Source: Streptococcus parasanguinis (GTDB taxonomy: Bacteria > Bacillota > Bacilli > Lactobacillales > Streptococcaceae). Taken from it: DNA of 64,000 nt. Both the position numbers and the translations under genes were made by a program. The notes beneath the pieces were generated by a model that had not been told where the DNA came from, searched no databases, and saw only the letters and a program-made list of their open reading frames with translations. Location: contig CAJJKY010000001.1 in NCBI GenBank assembly GCA_905188195.1, positions 1 to 64,000 of the forward strand. The letters are read 5' to 3'. This document shows, piece after piece, positions 39,963-48,655 of this stretch (positions within the stretch are counted from its first letter, which is position 1; each line of letters starts with the position of its first letter).

Positions 39963-41234
39963 TCACTTTTTCTTAAATTGATCAATCTTCTCCTTGGTGG
40001 CTCCGAGAGCACGCTCGTACTTGCCATTTTCATTGGGAATAAAGTAGGAAGCGTGTTTGAGCTTGTCTGGCAAGTAGTCCTGATTGACCCAGTTGCCAGG
40101 GTAGTTGTGAGGGTATTTATAGTTTTGCGCATTTCCCAGTTCCTTGCTTCCAGCATAATGACCATCGCGGAGGTGGCGAGGAATAGGAAGGTTGCCAGAA
40201 CTTCTAAGATCAGCCAGCGCCTTGTCCATGGCAACGTAGGCTGAGTTGGATTTCGGCGAAAGGGCTAGATCGATGACGATGTTGGCGATGAGAATGCGGG
40301 CCTCAGGAAAGCCGATGCGCTCAGCTGCTTGTAACGCTGTCACGGTATGAATCTGCGCATCTGGATTGGCCAGACCGATATCCTCATAAGCGATGACAGT
40401 CAAGCGACGAGCTAGGCTGGGTAGATCTCCGGCTTCGATCAAACGAGCGGCATAGTGGAGACTAGCATCGACATCCGAACCACGGATAGACTTTTGTAGG
40501 GCAGAGAGCACATCGTAGTGGCCGTCTCCATCTTTGTCCATGGTGATGTAGCTACGCTGGAGGCTGTTTTCCATGATCTCTAGCGTAATATGGCGGATGC
40601 CTTCTGCATTTTCAGAGGTCGACAGCACCGCCAGATCGAGAGAATTAAAGGCAGAGCGAAGATCTCCATTGGTTGAGGTAGCGATGAAATCTAAAGCGTC
40701 CTCATCGAGCACGACTGGAAAATCAAAGCCACGGTCGGGATCATCTAGAGCCGTTTTCAGAGCTTGCTTGACCTCCTCTGTCGTCAACGGTTCCAGCTCA
40801 AAGATTTGTACCCGGCTACGAATAGCGGGTGTGACAGAGAAAAAGGGATTTTCAGTCGTTGCACCGATCATGATGACAAGACCACTTTCGAGCAAAGGCA
40901 GGAGAAAATCTTGCTTGGTTTTATCGAGGCGATGGATCTCGTCCAAGAGCAGGACCAAGCCACCAGAAAATTTGGCCTCCTCTGCGATTTCTTGTAGGCG
41001 TTTTTTACTGTCAACTGTTGCATTAAAGGTCCGAAAGGCATACTTAGTGGTTCCTGCGATCGCAGAAGCAATACTGGTCTTTCCGATCCCCGGAGGTCCA
41101 TAGAGAATCATAGAGGACAGACGATTGGCTTCGACCATGCGACGAATGATTTTGCCTTCTCCGACCAGGTGCTGTTGACCGATGACTTGATCGATCGTCC
41201 GTGGTCGCATACGGAGTGCGAGATTGTCGGGCAT
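39963..41234 (-). CDS. rarA: Replication-associated recombination protein RarA/MgsA
   Basis: An AAA+ ATPase acting at stalled replication forks, related to clamp-loader subunits. The 423-residue protein from ATG 41234 (behind aaaggag) has Walker A YGPPGIGKTSIASAIAG, Walker B LLLDEIHRLDK, sensor-1 GATTENPFF and the C-terminal MgsA region (GLANPDAQIHTVTALQAAERIGFPEARI, HLRDGHYAGSKELG). Monocistronic by context. Confidence 0.95.
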   Translation of the reverse strand: MPDNLALRMRPRTIDQVIGQQHLVGEGKIIRRMVEANRLSSMILYGPPGIGKTSIASAIAGTTKYAFRTFNATVDSKKRLQEIAEEAKFSGGLVLLLDEIHRLDKTKQDFLLPLLESGLVIMIGATTENPFFSVTPAIRSRVQIFELEPLTTEEVKQALKTALDDPDRGFDFPVVLDEDALDFIATSTNGDLRSAFNSLDLAVLSTSENAEGIRHITLEIMENSLQRSYITMDKDGDGHYDVLSALQKSIRGSDVDASLHYAARLIEAGDLPSLARRLTVIAYEDIGLANPDAQIHTVTALQAAERIGFPEARILIANIVIDLALSPKSNSAYVAMDKALADLRSSGNLPIPRHLRDGHYAGSKELGNAQNYKYPHNYPGNWVNQDYLPDKLKHASYFIPNENGKYERALGATKEKIDQFKKK

Positions 41235-41348
41235 TTCATTCTCCTTTCTAGCTTTGTCTCCTTTCAAAGAGGCGTTTTTTATGGTAAGATTGTAGTAACT
41301 ATTGTATCATATTCCGCTCTAAGAGTGGGAATTTAGAAAGAGGACGCT

Positions 41349-41819
41349 ATGTCTAAATATGGATTTTTGGATGTTTTAGAAGAGGAGATGGACAAGGTTT
41401 TTCCCTTTGATTTTGAGATCAATTGGGATAAGAAAAACCATGCGGTAGAAGTGGCTTTTCTCTTGGAAGCACAGAATACGGGAGGGGTTGCACTGGTTGA
41501 TGAAGCTGGCGAAGAATCTGATGAGGATATTTTCTTTGAAGAAGCCGTTATCTTCTACAATCCAGCCAAGTCGCATGTGGACGAAGATGCCTATTTAACA
41601 GCGATTCCTTATGAGCCTAAAAAAGGCTTGTCTCGTGAGTTTCTAGCCTATTTTGCGACTTTCCTTCGAGATACAGCCGAGCTAGCCTTGGATGAGCTCA
41701 TGGATTTCTTAGCAGACGAAGAAGCAGAGAGCTTTGAAATCGTCTGGAACCAAGAAGTTTTTGAAGAAGGCAAAGTCGGCCTAGAAGAAAGCACCTTTTA
41801 TCCCTATCCGAGATACTAG
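41349..41819 (+). CDS. DUF3013 family protein
   Basis: A very acidic 156-residue cytoplasmic protein (MSKYGFLDVLEEEMDKVFPFDFEINWDKKNHAVEVAF...YPYPRY). The family is streptococcal and uncharacterised. Start ATG behind aaagagga. It is followed after 12 nt by the NUDIX gene, then a GNAT gene, so the three probably share a transcript. Confidence 0.85.
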   Translation: MSKYGFLDVLEEEMDKVFPFDFEINWDKKNHAVEVAFLLEAQNTGGVALVDEAGEESDEDIFFEEAVIFYNPAKSHVDEDAYLTAIPYEPKKGLSREFLAYFATFLRDTAELALDELMDFLADEEAESFEIVWNQEVFEEGKVGLEESTFYPYPRY

Positions 41820-41831
41820 GAGGGAAAGCTC

Positions 41832-42272
41832 ATGCTTGAGGATTGCTTAGAAGAACGGTTCGAATTTACGGGTTGTAAAATTACTCTGATATACAGAGAT
41901 AAGATTTTGACCATCTTGCGAGATGATAAAGAAACGATTCCATACCCCAATATGTGGGACTTGCCAGGTGGTGGTCGGGAAGGAAATGAGACACCTTTTG
42001 AGTGTGTGGCGCGTGAGGTTTATGAGGAATTGAACATCCAACTGTCGAAAGAGGAAGTGATCTGGTCTGGGATCTATCCTGGCATCTTGGATGAGAAGAA
42101 ACAGTTCGTTTTTCTAGTTGGCAATCTAGCCCAAGAAGAGTTTGATCTCATTGACTTTGGAGATGAGGGACAGGGCTATAAGTTAGTGAGCTTTGAAGAG
42201 TTTTTAACTTCAGATCGAGTGGTTCCCCAATTGCAAGAACGAGTGAGAGATTATGTGGAGGAAAGTTTATGA
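41832..42272 (+). CDS. NUDIX hydrolase
   Basis: A 146-residue hydrolase of nucleoside diphosphate derivatives. The Nudix box GGGREGNETPFECVAREVYEELNI carries the metal-binding Glu pattern REVYEE. The substrate cannot be inferred. Overlaps the GNAT gene by four bases (ATGA). Confidence 0.9.
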   Translation: MLEDCLEERFEFTGCKITLIYRDKILTILRDDKETIPYPNMWDLPGGGREGNETPFECVAREVYEELNIQLSKEEVIWSGIYPGILDEKKQFVFLVGNLAQEEFDLIDFGDEGQGYKLVSFEEFLTSDRVVPQLQERVRDYVEESL

Positions 42273-42742
42273 TAAGACTTGAGAGAGCAGGGGCGGAAGA
42301 TTTAGAAACCATTATTGCCATTCAAAGAGCCAGTTTTAAGGCAGTTTATGAAAAATATCAGGATGAATATGATCCTTATCTGGAGGACCGTGAACGAATC
42401 AAATGGAAACTGGCAGAGCGCCCCAATAGTTATTACTACTTTGTAAAAAAAGATGAAGAAAACATCGGATTTTTACGAGTTCAGACCAATGAAGAGTTAA
42501 CGGAAGCTTGGTTGGGGACCGCAGCGATACTGCCTCCGTATCAGGGAAAAGGGTATGGTTCTGAAGGATTGCGCTTGCTAGAAGAGGAATTTTCAACCGT
42601 TTCACAATGGGATTTGTGTACGGTGTTACAGGATGCAGGCATGGTCGCGTTCTACGAGAAGAATGGCTACCATCAAACCCATATCGAGCCTGAAAAAGAA
42701 GGCATGGATATGGTCTACATGAAAAAATTGATAGAGAAATAG
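42269..42742 (+). CDS. GNAT family N-acetyltransferase
   Basis: A 157-residue acetyltransferase with the acetyl-CoA loop LPPYQGKGYGSEGLRLLEEEF and the C-terminal VAFYEKNGYH motif. Substrate unknown; the class includes protein N-alpha and small-molecule acetylases. Translationally coupled to the NUDIX gene. Confidence 0.9.
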   Translation: MIRLERAGAEDLETIIAIQRASFKAVYEKYQDEYDPYLEDRERIKWKLAERPNSYYYFVKKDEENIGFLRVQTNEELTEAWLGTAAILPPYQGKGYGSEGLRLLEEEFSTVSQWDLCTVLQDAGMVAFYEKNGYHQTHIEPEKEGMDMVYMKKLIEK

Positions 42743-42751
42743 AAAGGATGG

Positions 42752-42780
42752 TTCGGTTAAATTTCTAAACTGAACCCGCC
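42752..42780 (+). terminator. Stem-loop after the GNAT gene
   Basis: ggttcggtt / aactgaacc around an AT-rich loop. No T-run follows directly, so termination would be weak; a second pairing (gccaaaa / ttttggc) spans 42792-42850 in front of prmA. Confidence 0.35.
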
Positions 42781-42879
42781 CTAAACACTGTGCCAAAAAG
42801 ATAAACTTCTCTTAGACACAAGCGTCTTCAGAGAGTTTCCTATTTTGGCTTTGTGTTTTACGGGCTTGGTATCTTAATG

Positions 42880-43830
42880 ATGGAAACATGGCAAGAGTTA
42901 AAAGTTACAGTGAAGCGTGAGGGAGAGGAGTTGGTTTCCAATCTCTTGATCGAGTTAGGCGCCCAAGGGGTAGCAATCGAAGACAGCATGGATTATGTGG
43001 GAAATGTCGACCGCTTTGGTGAGATTTTTCCTGATGTCGAGCAGCAAGAAGAAATCGTGGTGACGGCCTACTACCCGGAAACGGTTGATGTAGCAGCGGT
43101 TGAAGCGGACTTGCAGGCTCGCTTAGCAGAATTGACGGATTTTATGGATCTAGGAGAGGTCAAGATGGGGACGACTGCCTTGGCTGAGGAAGACTGGGCA
43201 GATAATTGGAAGAAATACTATGAACCAGCTCGCATCACCCATGACTTGACCATCGTACCGTCATGGACGGACTATAAGGCGACTGCTGGAGAAAAGATTA
43301 TCAAGCTTGATCCAGGGATGGCCTTTGGAACAGGAACCCACCCAACCACCAAGATGAGCCTCTTTGCCTTAGAGCAGGTTCTCCGTGGTGGCGAAACAGT
43401 GCTAGATGTAGGGACTGGTTCAGGGGTTCTTTCTATCGCCAGCTCCCTTCTAGGTGCCAAGGAAATCTTTGCCTATGACTTGGATGACGTAGCGGTTCGC
43501 GTCGCTCAGGAAAATATTGAACTCAACCCGGGAATGGAAAACATCCATGTAGCTCCGGGCGATTTGCTCAAGGGCGTGGAGATTGAGGCAGATGTCATCG
43601 TAGCCAACATCTTGGCGGATATTCTTATCCATCTGACAGATGATGCTTATCGTTTGGTCAAGGACGAAGGTTACCTGATCATGAGTGGAATTATCAAGGA
43701 CAAGTGGGACATGGTGCGCGAGTCGGCTGAGTCAGCTGGATTTTTCCTTGAAACCCACATGATCCAAGGGGAATGGAATGCCTGCGTCTTCAAGAAGACC
43801 AAGGATGTCTCCGGTGTGATTGGAGGCTAG
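42880..43830 (+). CDS. prmA: Ribosomal protein L11 methyltransferase
   Basis: Methylates ribosomal protein L11 with SAM. The 316-residue protein has an N-terminal substrate-binding domain (METWQELKVTVKREGEELVSNLLIELGAQGV) and a Rossmann methyltransferase domain (LDPGMAFGTGTHPTTKM, VLDVGTGSGVLSIASSLLGA, VANILADILI). METWQEL at 42880 is the conserved start; an ATG directly before it (42877) is possible. No strong ribosome binding site is seen. It is followed by rsmE one base later. Confidence 0.94.
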   Translation: METWQELKVTVKREGEELVSNLLIELGAQGVAIEDSMDYVGNVDRFGEIFPDVEQQEEIVVTAYYPETVDVAAVEADLQARLAELTDFMDLGEVKMGTTALAEEDWADNWKKYYEPARITHDLTIVPSWTDYKATAGEKIIKLDPGMAFGTGTHPTTKMSLFALEQVLRGGETVLDVGTGSGVLSIASSLLGAKEIFAYDLDDVAVRVAQENIELNPGMENIHVAPGDLLKGVEIEADVIVANILADILIHLTDDAYRLVKDEGYLIMSGIIKDKWDMVRESAESAGFFLETHMIQGEWNACVFKKTKDVSGVIGG

Positions 43831-43831
43831 C

Positions 43832-44575
43832 ATGCAGCAGTATTTTGTAAAAGGCTTGGCTAGCTCACCTGTCACCATAGAGGACAAGGAAACCAGCAAG
43901 CACATGTTTCAGGTCATGCGCTTAAAAGAAGAGGACGAAGTTACTCTAGTCTTTGATGATGGGATCAAGCGCTTGGCGCGCGTGGTCAATGTGGAAGGCC
44001 GTCAATTGGAGCTAATCGAGGAATTAGCTGACAATGTGGAACTGCCAGTCCAAGTGACCATCGCATCAGGCTTTCCCAAGGGAGACAAGCTGGAGTTCAT
44101 CACTCAGAAAGTAACAGAACTGGGTGCTAGCCAAATATGGGCCTTCCCTGCAGACTGGTCCGTTGCCAAGTGGGACGGCAAGAAGTTGGGTAAAAAGGTC
44201 GAAAAACTAGAAAAAATTGCCCTTGGAGCAGCCGAGCAAAGCAAGCGGAATTTGGTCCCAAGCATTATCCTTTTTGAGAAAAAGGCAGACTTTCTAGCAC
44301 AGCTTGATCAGTTTGATCGCATCGTGGTGGCCTATGAAGAGTCAGCTAAAGAGGGGGAGGCAGCTACTCTGATTCAGTCTCTGACCGGATTGGAAGCTGG
44401 AAGCAAATTGCTCTTTATCTTTGGGCCAGAGGGAGGCCTCTCCCCTGCAGAAATTGAAAGTTTTACAGCTAAAGGAGCAGTGTTAGCAGGGCTTGGGCCT
44501 CGCATCCTGCGAGCAGAAACAGCCCCACTCTACGCTCTCAGTGCCGTGAGTGTTGTTACAGAATTAATGAACTAA
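43832..44575 (+). CDS. rsmE: 16S rRNA (uracil1498-N3)-methyltransferase
   Basis: A SPOUT-class enzyme that methylates U1498 of 16S rRNA. The 247-residue protein has a PUA-like N-terminus and the knotted C-terminal domain (FIFGPEGGLSPAEIESFTAKG, LGPRILRAETAPLYALSAVSV). ATG 43832 follows ttggagg; the TTG at 43820 lies before that site. Forms the conserved prmA-rsmE pair and ends at a terminator. Confidence 0.94.
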   Translation: MQQYFVKGLASSPVTIEDKETSKHMFQVMRLKEEDEVTLVFDDGIKRLARVVNVEGRQLELIEELADNVELPVQVTIASGFPKGDKLEFITQKVTELGASQIWAFPADWSVAKWDGKKLGKKVEKLEKIALGAAEQSKRNLVPSIILFEKKADFLAQLDQFDRIVVAYEESAKEGEAATLIQSLTGLEAGSKLLFIFGPEGGLSPAEIESFTAKGAVLAGLGPRILRAETAPLYALSAVSVVTELMN

Positions 44576-44608
44576 CGAAGTGAAGGAATCGCTTCGTTAG
44601 TTTTTTTA
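44571..44608 (+). terminator. Intrinsic terminator of prmA-rsmE
   Basis: A perfect 11-bp stem aactaacgaag / cttcgttagtt followed by seven T. It overlaps the rsmE stop codon. Confidence 0.92.
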
Positions 44609-44713
44609 CAAAAAACTTTTACGAATGATGAAAGCAAGGTGGTTCCCAGAATGATCCTCGAGAAGTATCCGTATATTAAAGTAGCTTCATTGGTTCCCAT
44701 CTGCTTCTAAAAG

Positions 44714-44722
44714 TGTTAAAAT
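44714..44722 (+). promoter_or_regulatory. Extended -10 promoter of rel
   Basis: TGTTAAAAT (approximate position), an extended -10 element about 27 nt upstream of the rel start codon. Confidence 0.45.
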
Positions 44723-44748
44723 AGTATCCAAGAAACTGGAGAAAATAC

Positions 44749-46968
44749 ATGCCGAAAGAAGAGAATTTAACAGGGGACCAAGTCGTTGCCCTTACAAAAA
44801 AATATTTATCACCTGAAGATGTTGCTTTTGTGCAAAAGGCTTTGGTCTATGCGGTTGATTGCCATAATGGGCAATTCCGTCAGTCTGGCGAGCCTTATAT
44901 CATCCACCCAATTCAAGTGGCAGGAATCCTTGCCAAGCTGAAACTGGATGCTGTGACGGTCGCCTGTGGCTTTTTGCATGATGTCGTGGAAGATACGGAT
45001 GCGACTTTAGATGATTTAGAGCGCGAATTTGGTCATGATGTGCGCGTGATTGTCGATGGGGTGACCAAGCTCGGGAAGGTCAAGTACAAGTCCCATGAAG
45101 AGCAGTTGGCGGAAAACCATCGCAAGATGCTCATGGCTATGTCTCAAGATATCCGTGTTATTTTGGTCAAATTGGCAGACCGCTTGCATAATATGCGTAC
45201 CCTCAAGCATTTGCGAAAGGATAAGCAAGAACGCATTTCGCGTGAGACCATGGAGATCTATGCACCACTCGCCCACCGTCTCGGGATTTCCAGCGTTAAG
45301 TGGGAACTTGAGGATTTGTCCTTCCGTTATTTGAATGAGACAGAATTCTACAAGATTTCTCATATGATGAAGGAAAAACGTCGCGAGCGAGAAGAGTTGG
45401 TCGAAGAGGTTGTCCACAAGATTGAGACCTATGCAGGGGAACGCCATCTGCATGGAAAAATTTATGGCCGGCCAAAGCATATCTATTCGATCTATCGCAA
45501 AATGCAGGATAAAAAGAAACGCTTTGATGAAATCTATGACTTGATTGCCATCCGCTGTATCCTGGATACCCCAAGCGATGTCTATGCTATGCTAGGCTAC
45601 ATCCATGAGCTCTGGAAGCCAATGCCAGGGCGTTTTAAGGACTATATTGCCAACCGGAAGGCCAATGGCTATCAGTCTATCCATACGACTGTATATGGCC
45701 CTAAAGGACCGATTGAATTCCAGATCCGAACCAAGGAAATGCACGAAGTCGCTGAGTATGGGGTTGCGGCTCACTGGGCCTATAAAAAAGGCATCAAGGG
45801 TCAAGTCAACAGCAAGGAATCGGCTATTGGGATGAACTGGATCAAGGAGATGATGGAACTCCAAGACCAGTCAGGCGATGCCAAAGAATTTGTTGAAAAT
45901 GTAAAAGAAGACATCTTGGCAGAAGAAATTTACGTCTTCACACCAGATGGAACCGTGCGCTCGCTTCCGAAAGATTCTGGACCGATCGATTTTGCCTATG
46001 AAATCCACACCAAGGTTGGGGAAAAAGCGATTGGTGCTAAGGTCAATGGCCGGATGGTGCCCCTCAATACCAAACTTCGGACGGGAGATCAGGTGGAGAT
46101 TATCACCAATGCCAATTCCTTTGGTCCGAGCCGTGACTGGCTGACCCTTGTCAAAACCAGCAAGGCGCGCAACAAGATTCGTCAGTTCTTTAAAAATCAA
46201 GACAAGGAATTGTCGATTAACCGTGGTCGGGACCTCTTGATGGCCCAATTCCACGAGCATGACTTGGTAGCCAATAAGTTCATGGACAAAAAGCACATGG
46301 ACAAAGTGCTACAAAAATCAAGTTACAAGACAGAAGAAGCCTTGTTTGCGGCGATTGGTTTTGGAGAGATTGGGGCTATTACCATCTTTAACCGCTTGAC
46401 GGAGGATGAACGCCGAGAAGAAGAGCGGGCTAAGGCACGCGCAGAAGCAGAAGAGCTAGTCAAAGGTGGCGAGGTCAAGGTTGAAAATAAAAAAGACACC
46501 TTGAAGGTCCGTCACGAAGGTGGCGTGGTTATCCAAGGTGCTTCTGGGCTCTTGATTCGGATTGCGAAGTGTTGTAATCCAGTTCCAGGTGATGAAATCG
46601 TCGGCTACATCACCAAAGGACGCGGTGTTGCCATTCACCGTCAGGACTGTATGAACCTCCGAGCTCAAGACAACTACGAGCAACGTTTGATCGATGTCGA
46701 GTGGGAAGATAACAACACGACCAAAGACTACATCGCTCACATCGATATTTACGGACTCAACCGTGCCGGACTTCTGAACGATGTACTACAAGTCCTCTCC
46801 AATACAGCTAAGATGGTCTCAACCGTCAATGCCCAACCAACCAAAGACATGAAATTTGCCAATATCCACATTTCCTTTGGGATTCCAAACCTGTCTATGT
46901 TGACAACAGTTGTGGATAAGATTAAGAGTGTGCCGGAGGTGTACTCTGTTAAGCGTACCAACGGCTAA
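44749..46968 (+). CDS. relA: Bifunctional (p)ppGpp synthetase/hydrolase Rel
   Basis: Central stringent-response enzyme that makes and degrades (p)ppGpp. In the 739-residue protein: HD hydrolase domain with GFLHDVVEDTDAT (His77-Asp78); synthetase domain with GRPKHIYSIYRKM and YQSIHTTVYGP; TGS domain from about 390 (EEIYVFTPDGTVRSLPKDSGPIDFAYEIHTKVG); a Cys-containing zinc-finger-like segment (IAKCCNPVPGDEIVGYITKGRGVAIHRQDC); and a C-terminal ACT domain. All catalytic motifs for both activities are visible. Followed by a tandem repeat array rather than a simple terminator. Confidence 0.96.
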   Translation: MPKEENLTGDQVVALTKKYLSPEDVAFVQKALVYAVDCHNGQFRQSGEPYIIHPIQVAGILAKLKLDAVTVACGFLHDVVEDTDATLDDLEREFGHDVRVIVDGVTKLGKVKYKSHEEQLAENHRKMLMAMSQDIRVILVKLADRLHNMRTLKHLRKDKQERISRETMEIYAPLAHRLGISSVKWELEDLSFRYLNETEFYKISHMMKEKRREREELVEEVVHKIETYAGERHLHGKIYGRPKHIYSIYRKMQDKKKRFDEIYDLIAIRCILDTPSDVYAMLGYIHELWKPMPGRFKDYIANRKANGYQSIHTTVYGPKGPIEFQIRTKEMHEVAEYGVAAHWAYKKGIKGQVNSKESAIGMNWIKEMMELQDQSGDAKEFVENVKEDILAEEIYVFTPDGTVRSLPKDSGPIDFAYEIHTKVGEKAIGAKVNGRMVPLNTKLRTGDQVEIITNANSFGPSRDWLTLVKTSKARNKIRQFFKNQDKELSINRGRDLLMAQFHEHDLVANKFMDKKHMDKVLQKSSYKTEEALFAAIGFGEIGAITIFNRLTEDERREEERAKARAEAEELVKGGEVKVENKKDTLKVRHEGGVVIQGASGLLIRIAKCCNPVPGDEIVGYITKGRGVAIHRQDCMNLRAQDNYEQRLIDVEWEDNNTTKDYIAHIDIYGLNRAGLLNDVLQVLSNTAKMVSTVNAQPTKDMKFANIHISFGIPNLSMLTTVVDKIKSVPEVYSVKRTNG

Positions 46969-46983
46969 TCGGCTGCTCAGTTA

Positions 46984-47342
46984 TCTTTTATTGCTTCGTT
47001 AGCTCGCCTCGCCGTACTTAAGTACTGTCTTTGTCTCGCTGCCTCGCACTAAAAGCAACTGAACAGCCTTTACTTTTCAGATAGTATGCCTGCGTCTCAC
47101 TGCCTTGTCTGATGTCGATTTTCTTTGAAGAAGCTAGGATGTGCTCAGAACTCTTTTATTGCTTCGTTAGCTCGCCTTGCCGTACTTCAGTACTGTCTTC
47201 GTCTCGCTGCCTCGCACTAAAAGCAACTGAACAGCCTTTGATTTTTAGATAATATACCTGCGTCTCACTGCCTTGTTTGATGTCGATTTTCTTTGAAGAA
47301 GCTAGGATATGTTCAGAACTCTTTTATTGCTTGGTTAGCTCG
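46984..47342. repeat. 168-bp tandem repeat, two full units plus a partial third
   Basis: The word tcttttattgctt starts at 46984, 47152 and 47320, exactly 168 bp apart. Units one and two are about 93% identical by eye and include tcgttagctcgcc, ctgcctcgcactaaaagcaa and gatgtcgattttctttga. The third copy is cut off after about 22 bp. Short self-complementary segments (gtacttaagtac / gtacttcagtac, differing between units) suggest structure. It fills the whole gap between rel and dtd; no ORF with a start signal is seen. Its origin is unknown. Confidence 0.85.
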
Positions 47343-47412
47343 TCGTCTGTGGTTGACGTTCTTTCAAGGTTAGCAGTGAATGCTCGATAGATTTATAAAA
47401 TAGGATAATAAA

Positions 47413-47856
47413 ATGAAATTAGTGATTCAACGGGTCAAGAGTGCCTCGGTTTCCATTGATGGTCAAGTCTACAATGCGATCCAGCAAGGCTTGCTGCTCC
47501 TAGTAGGTGTCGGTCCTGAAGATGACCAGAAGGATTTAGATTATGCGGTCCGCAAGGTATCGCAGATGCGTATTTTCTCAGATGAGGAAGATAAGATGAA
47601 TCTTTCGGTCAAAGATATCCAAGGAGAAATCTTGTCAATCTCTCAATTTACCCTCTTTGCGGAGACAAAAAAAGGCAACCGTCCTGCTTTTATAGGGGCT
47701 GCCAAGCCAGAGATGGCCAGTCAGTTATATGATGCCTTTAATGATCAATTAGAAAAAGAAGTCCCTGTCAAACGAGGGATCTTTGGAGCCGATATGGCGA
47801 TTGAATTGATCAATGATGGTCCAGTGACGATTTTGCTAGATACAAAAAATCCATAA
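47413..47856 (+). CDS. dtd: D-aminoacyl-tRNA deacylase
   Basis: Removes D-amino acids (and mischarged Gly) from tRNA. The 147-residue protein has both signature motifs, LSISQFTLFA and the C-terminal NDGPVTILLDTK. Start ATG behind ataggata. In many Firmicutes rel and dtd are adjacent; here the tandem repeat separates them. Confidence 0.95.
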   Translation: MKLVIQRVKSASVSIDGQVYNAIQQGLLLLVGVGPEDDQKDLDYAVRKVSQMRIFSDEEDKMNLSVKDIQGEILSISQFTLFAETKKGNRPAFIGAAKPEMASQLYDAFNDQLEKEVPVKRGIFGADMAIELINDGPVTILLDTKNP

Positions 47857-47861
47857 GTAAG

Positions 47862-47896
47862 AAAACATGCAGTCGGGTTAGACTGCATGTTTTTCG
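47862..47896. terminator. Bidirectional terminator inside the 3' end of psaR
   Basis: Perfect stem aacatgcagtc / gactgcatgtt (47864-47874 with 47881-47891) followed by T on the plus strand and, on the minus strand, by ttttc. The psaR stop codon (47878-47880) lies in its loop, so the last psaR codons form one arm. Confidence 0.85.
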
Positions 47897-48531
47897 ATAT
47901 AGAGTTGTTGGGCGATCACTTGGTTGATAGAAATTTCTTGTTCATGGATAACGAAGTGATAGAGGCCTGTGTAGTCATCGTACCGTTGAAACGTGATGGT
48001 ATCACCAATTTGGAGATGGATCTGGTCTAAGAATTTTAACAATTCATAGGTGTCATAGACCCTTTGCAGAATATACAGACCAGGCTCAGTCGTTTCACTA
48101 AGACGGTCTTGGTAGGCTTCGACAAGCCTTTCGCCTTTCTTTGGAATTGTCCCACCGTGAGGGCAGGTCTTAGGATTTCCAAGCATGTGATCCAGCCGGT
48201 CGATGAAATGTTCAGAAACGGTATGCTCGAGAACTTCTGCCTCTTCATGGACTTCTTCAGTTGTGTAGCCAAGATTTTTCAGCAGAAATACTTCGATCAA
48301 GCGGTGCTTGCGGTAGAGATCAGAGACCAATTGCGAGCCCAGATCTGTTAGTAGATAGCCATGGGTCTTATCTTTCACTAGGAGACCCTCAGAGATCATC
48401 CGCTTAATCATCTCAGTCACAGCGGGTGGAGAGACCTGCATGCGACTGGCAATTTCCTTATTACTGATTTTTTCTACTTCTGTGCCAATTTCATAAATGC
48501 ACTTGAGGTAATCTTCTTTGTTTGGTGTCAT
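47878..48531 (-). CDS. psaR: DtxR/MntR-family metalloregulator (PsaR/ScaR-like)
   Basis: Manganese-responsive repressor of metal uptake genes. The 217-residue protein has the winged helix (MTPNKEDYLKCIYEIGTEVEKISNKEIASRMQVSPPAVTEMIKRMISEGLL), a dimerisation domain with metal ligands (HRLIEVFLLKNLGY, EEAEVLEHTVSEHFIDRLD, CPHGGTIP) and a C-terminal FeoA/SH3-like domain. The psaBCA-type operon 5 kb away has a palindrome over its promoter that is the obvious target. Start ATG 48531. Confidence 0.93.
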   Translation of the reverse strand: MTPNKEDYLKCIYEIGTEVEKISNKEIASRMQVSPPAVTEMIKRMISEGLLVKDKTHGYLLTDLGSQLVSDLYRKHRLIEVFLLKNLGYTTEEVHEEAEVLEHTVSEHFIDRLDHMLGNPKTCPHGGTIPKKGERLVEAYQDRLSETTEPGLYILQRVYDTYELLKFLDQIHLQIGDTITFQRYDDYTGLYHFVIHEQEISINQVIAQQLYIEKHAV

Positions 48532-48655
48532 GCTTTCCTCTTTTCTTCGCTCACTTCTAGTATATCAAAAAAATCCTCAAAAACGCTAGTGGAGTAATGA
48601 GAATTGTCTCAAGCTCCAAAAGATGGTAGTATAGAAGCATAGAAAGGATGGCATC

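Noticed and set aside
46984..47342. Coding tandem repeat (168 bp is 56 codons)
   Set aside because: The period is a multiple of three, but no frame with a start signal stays open through the units.
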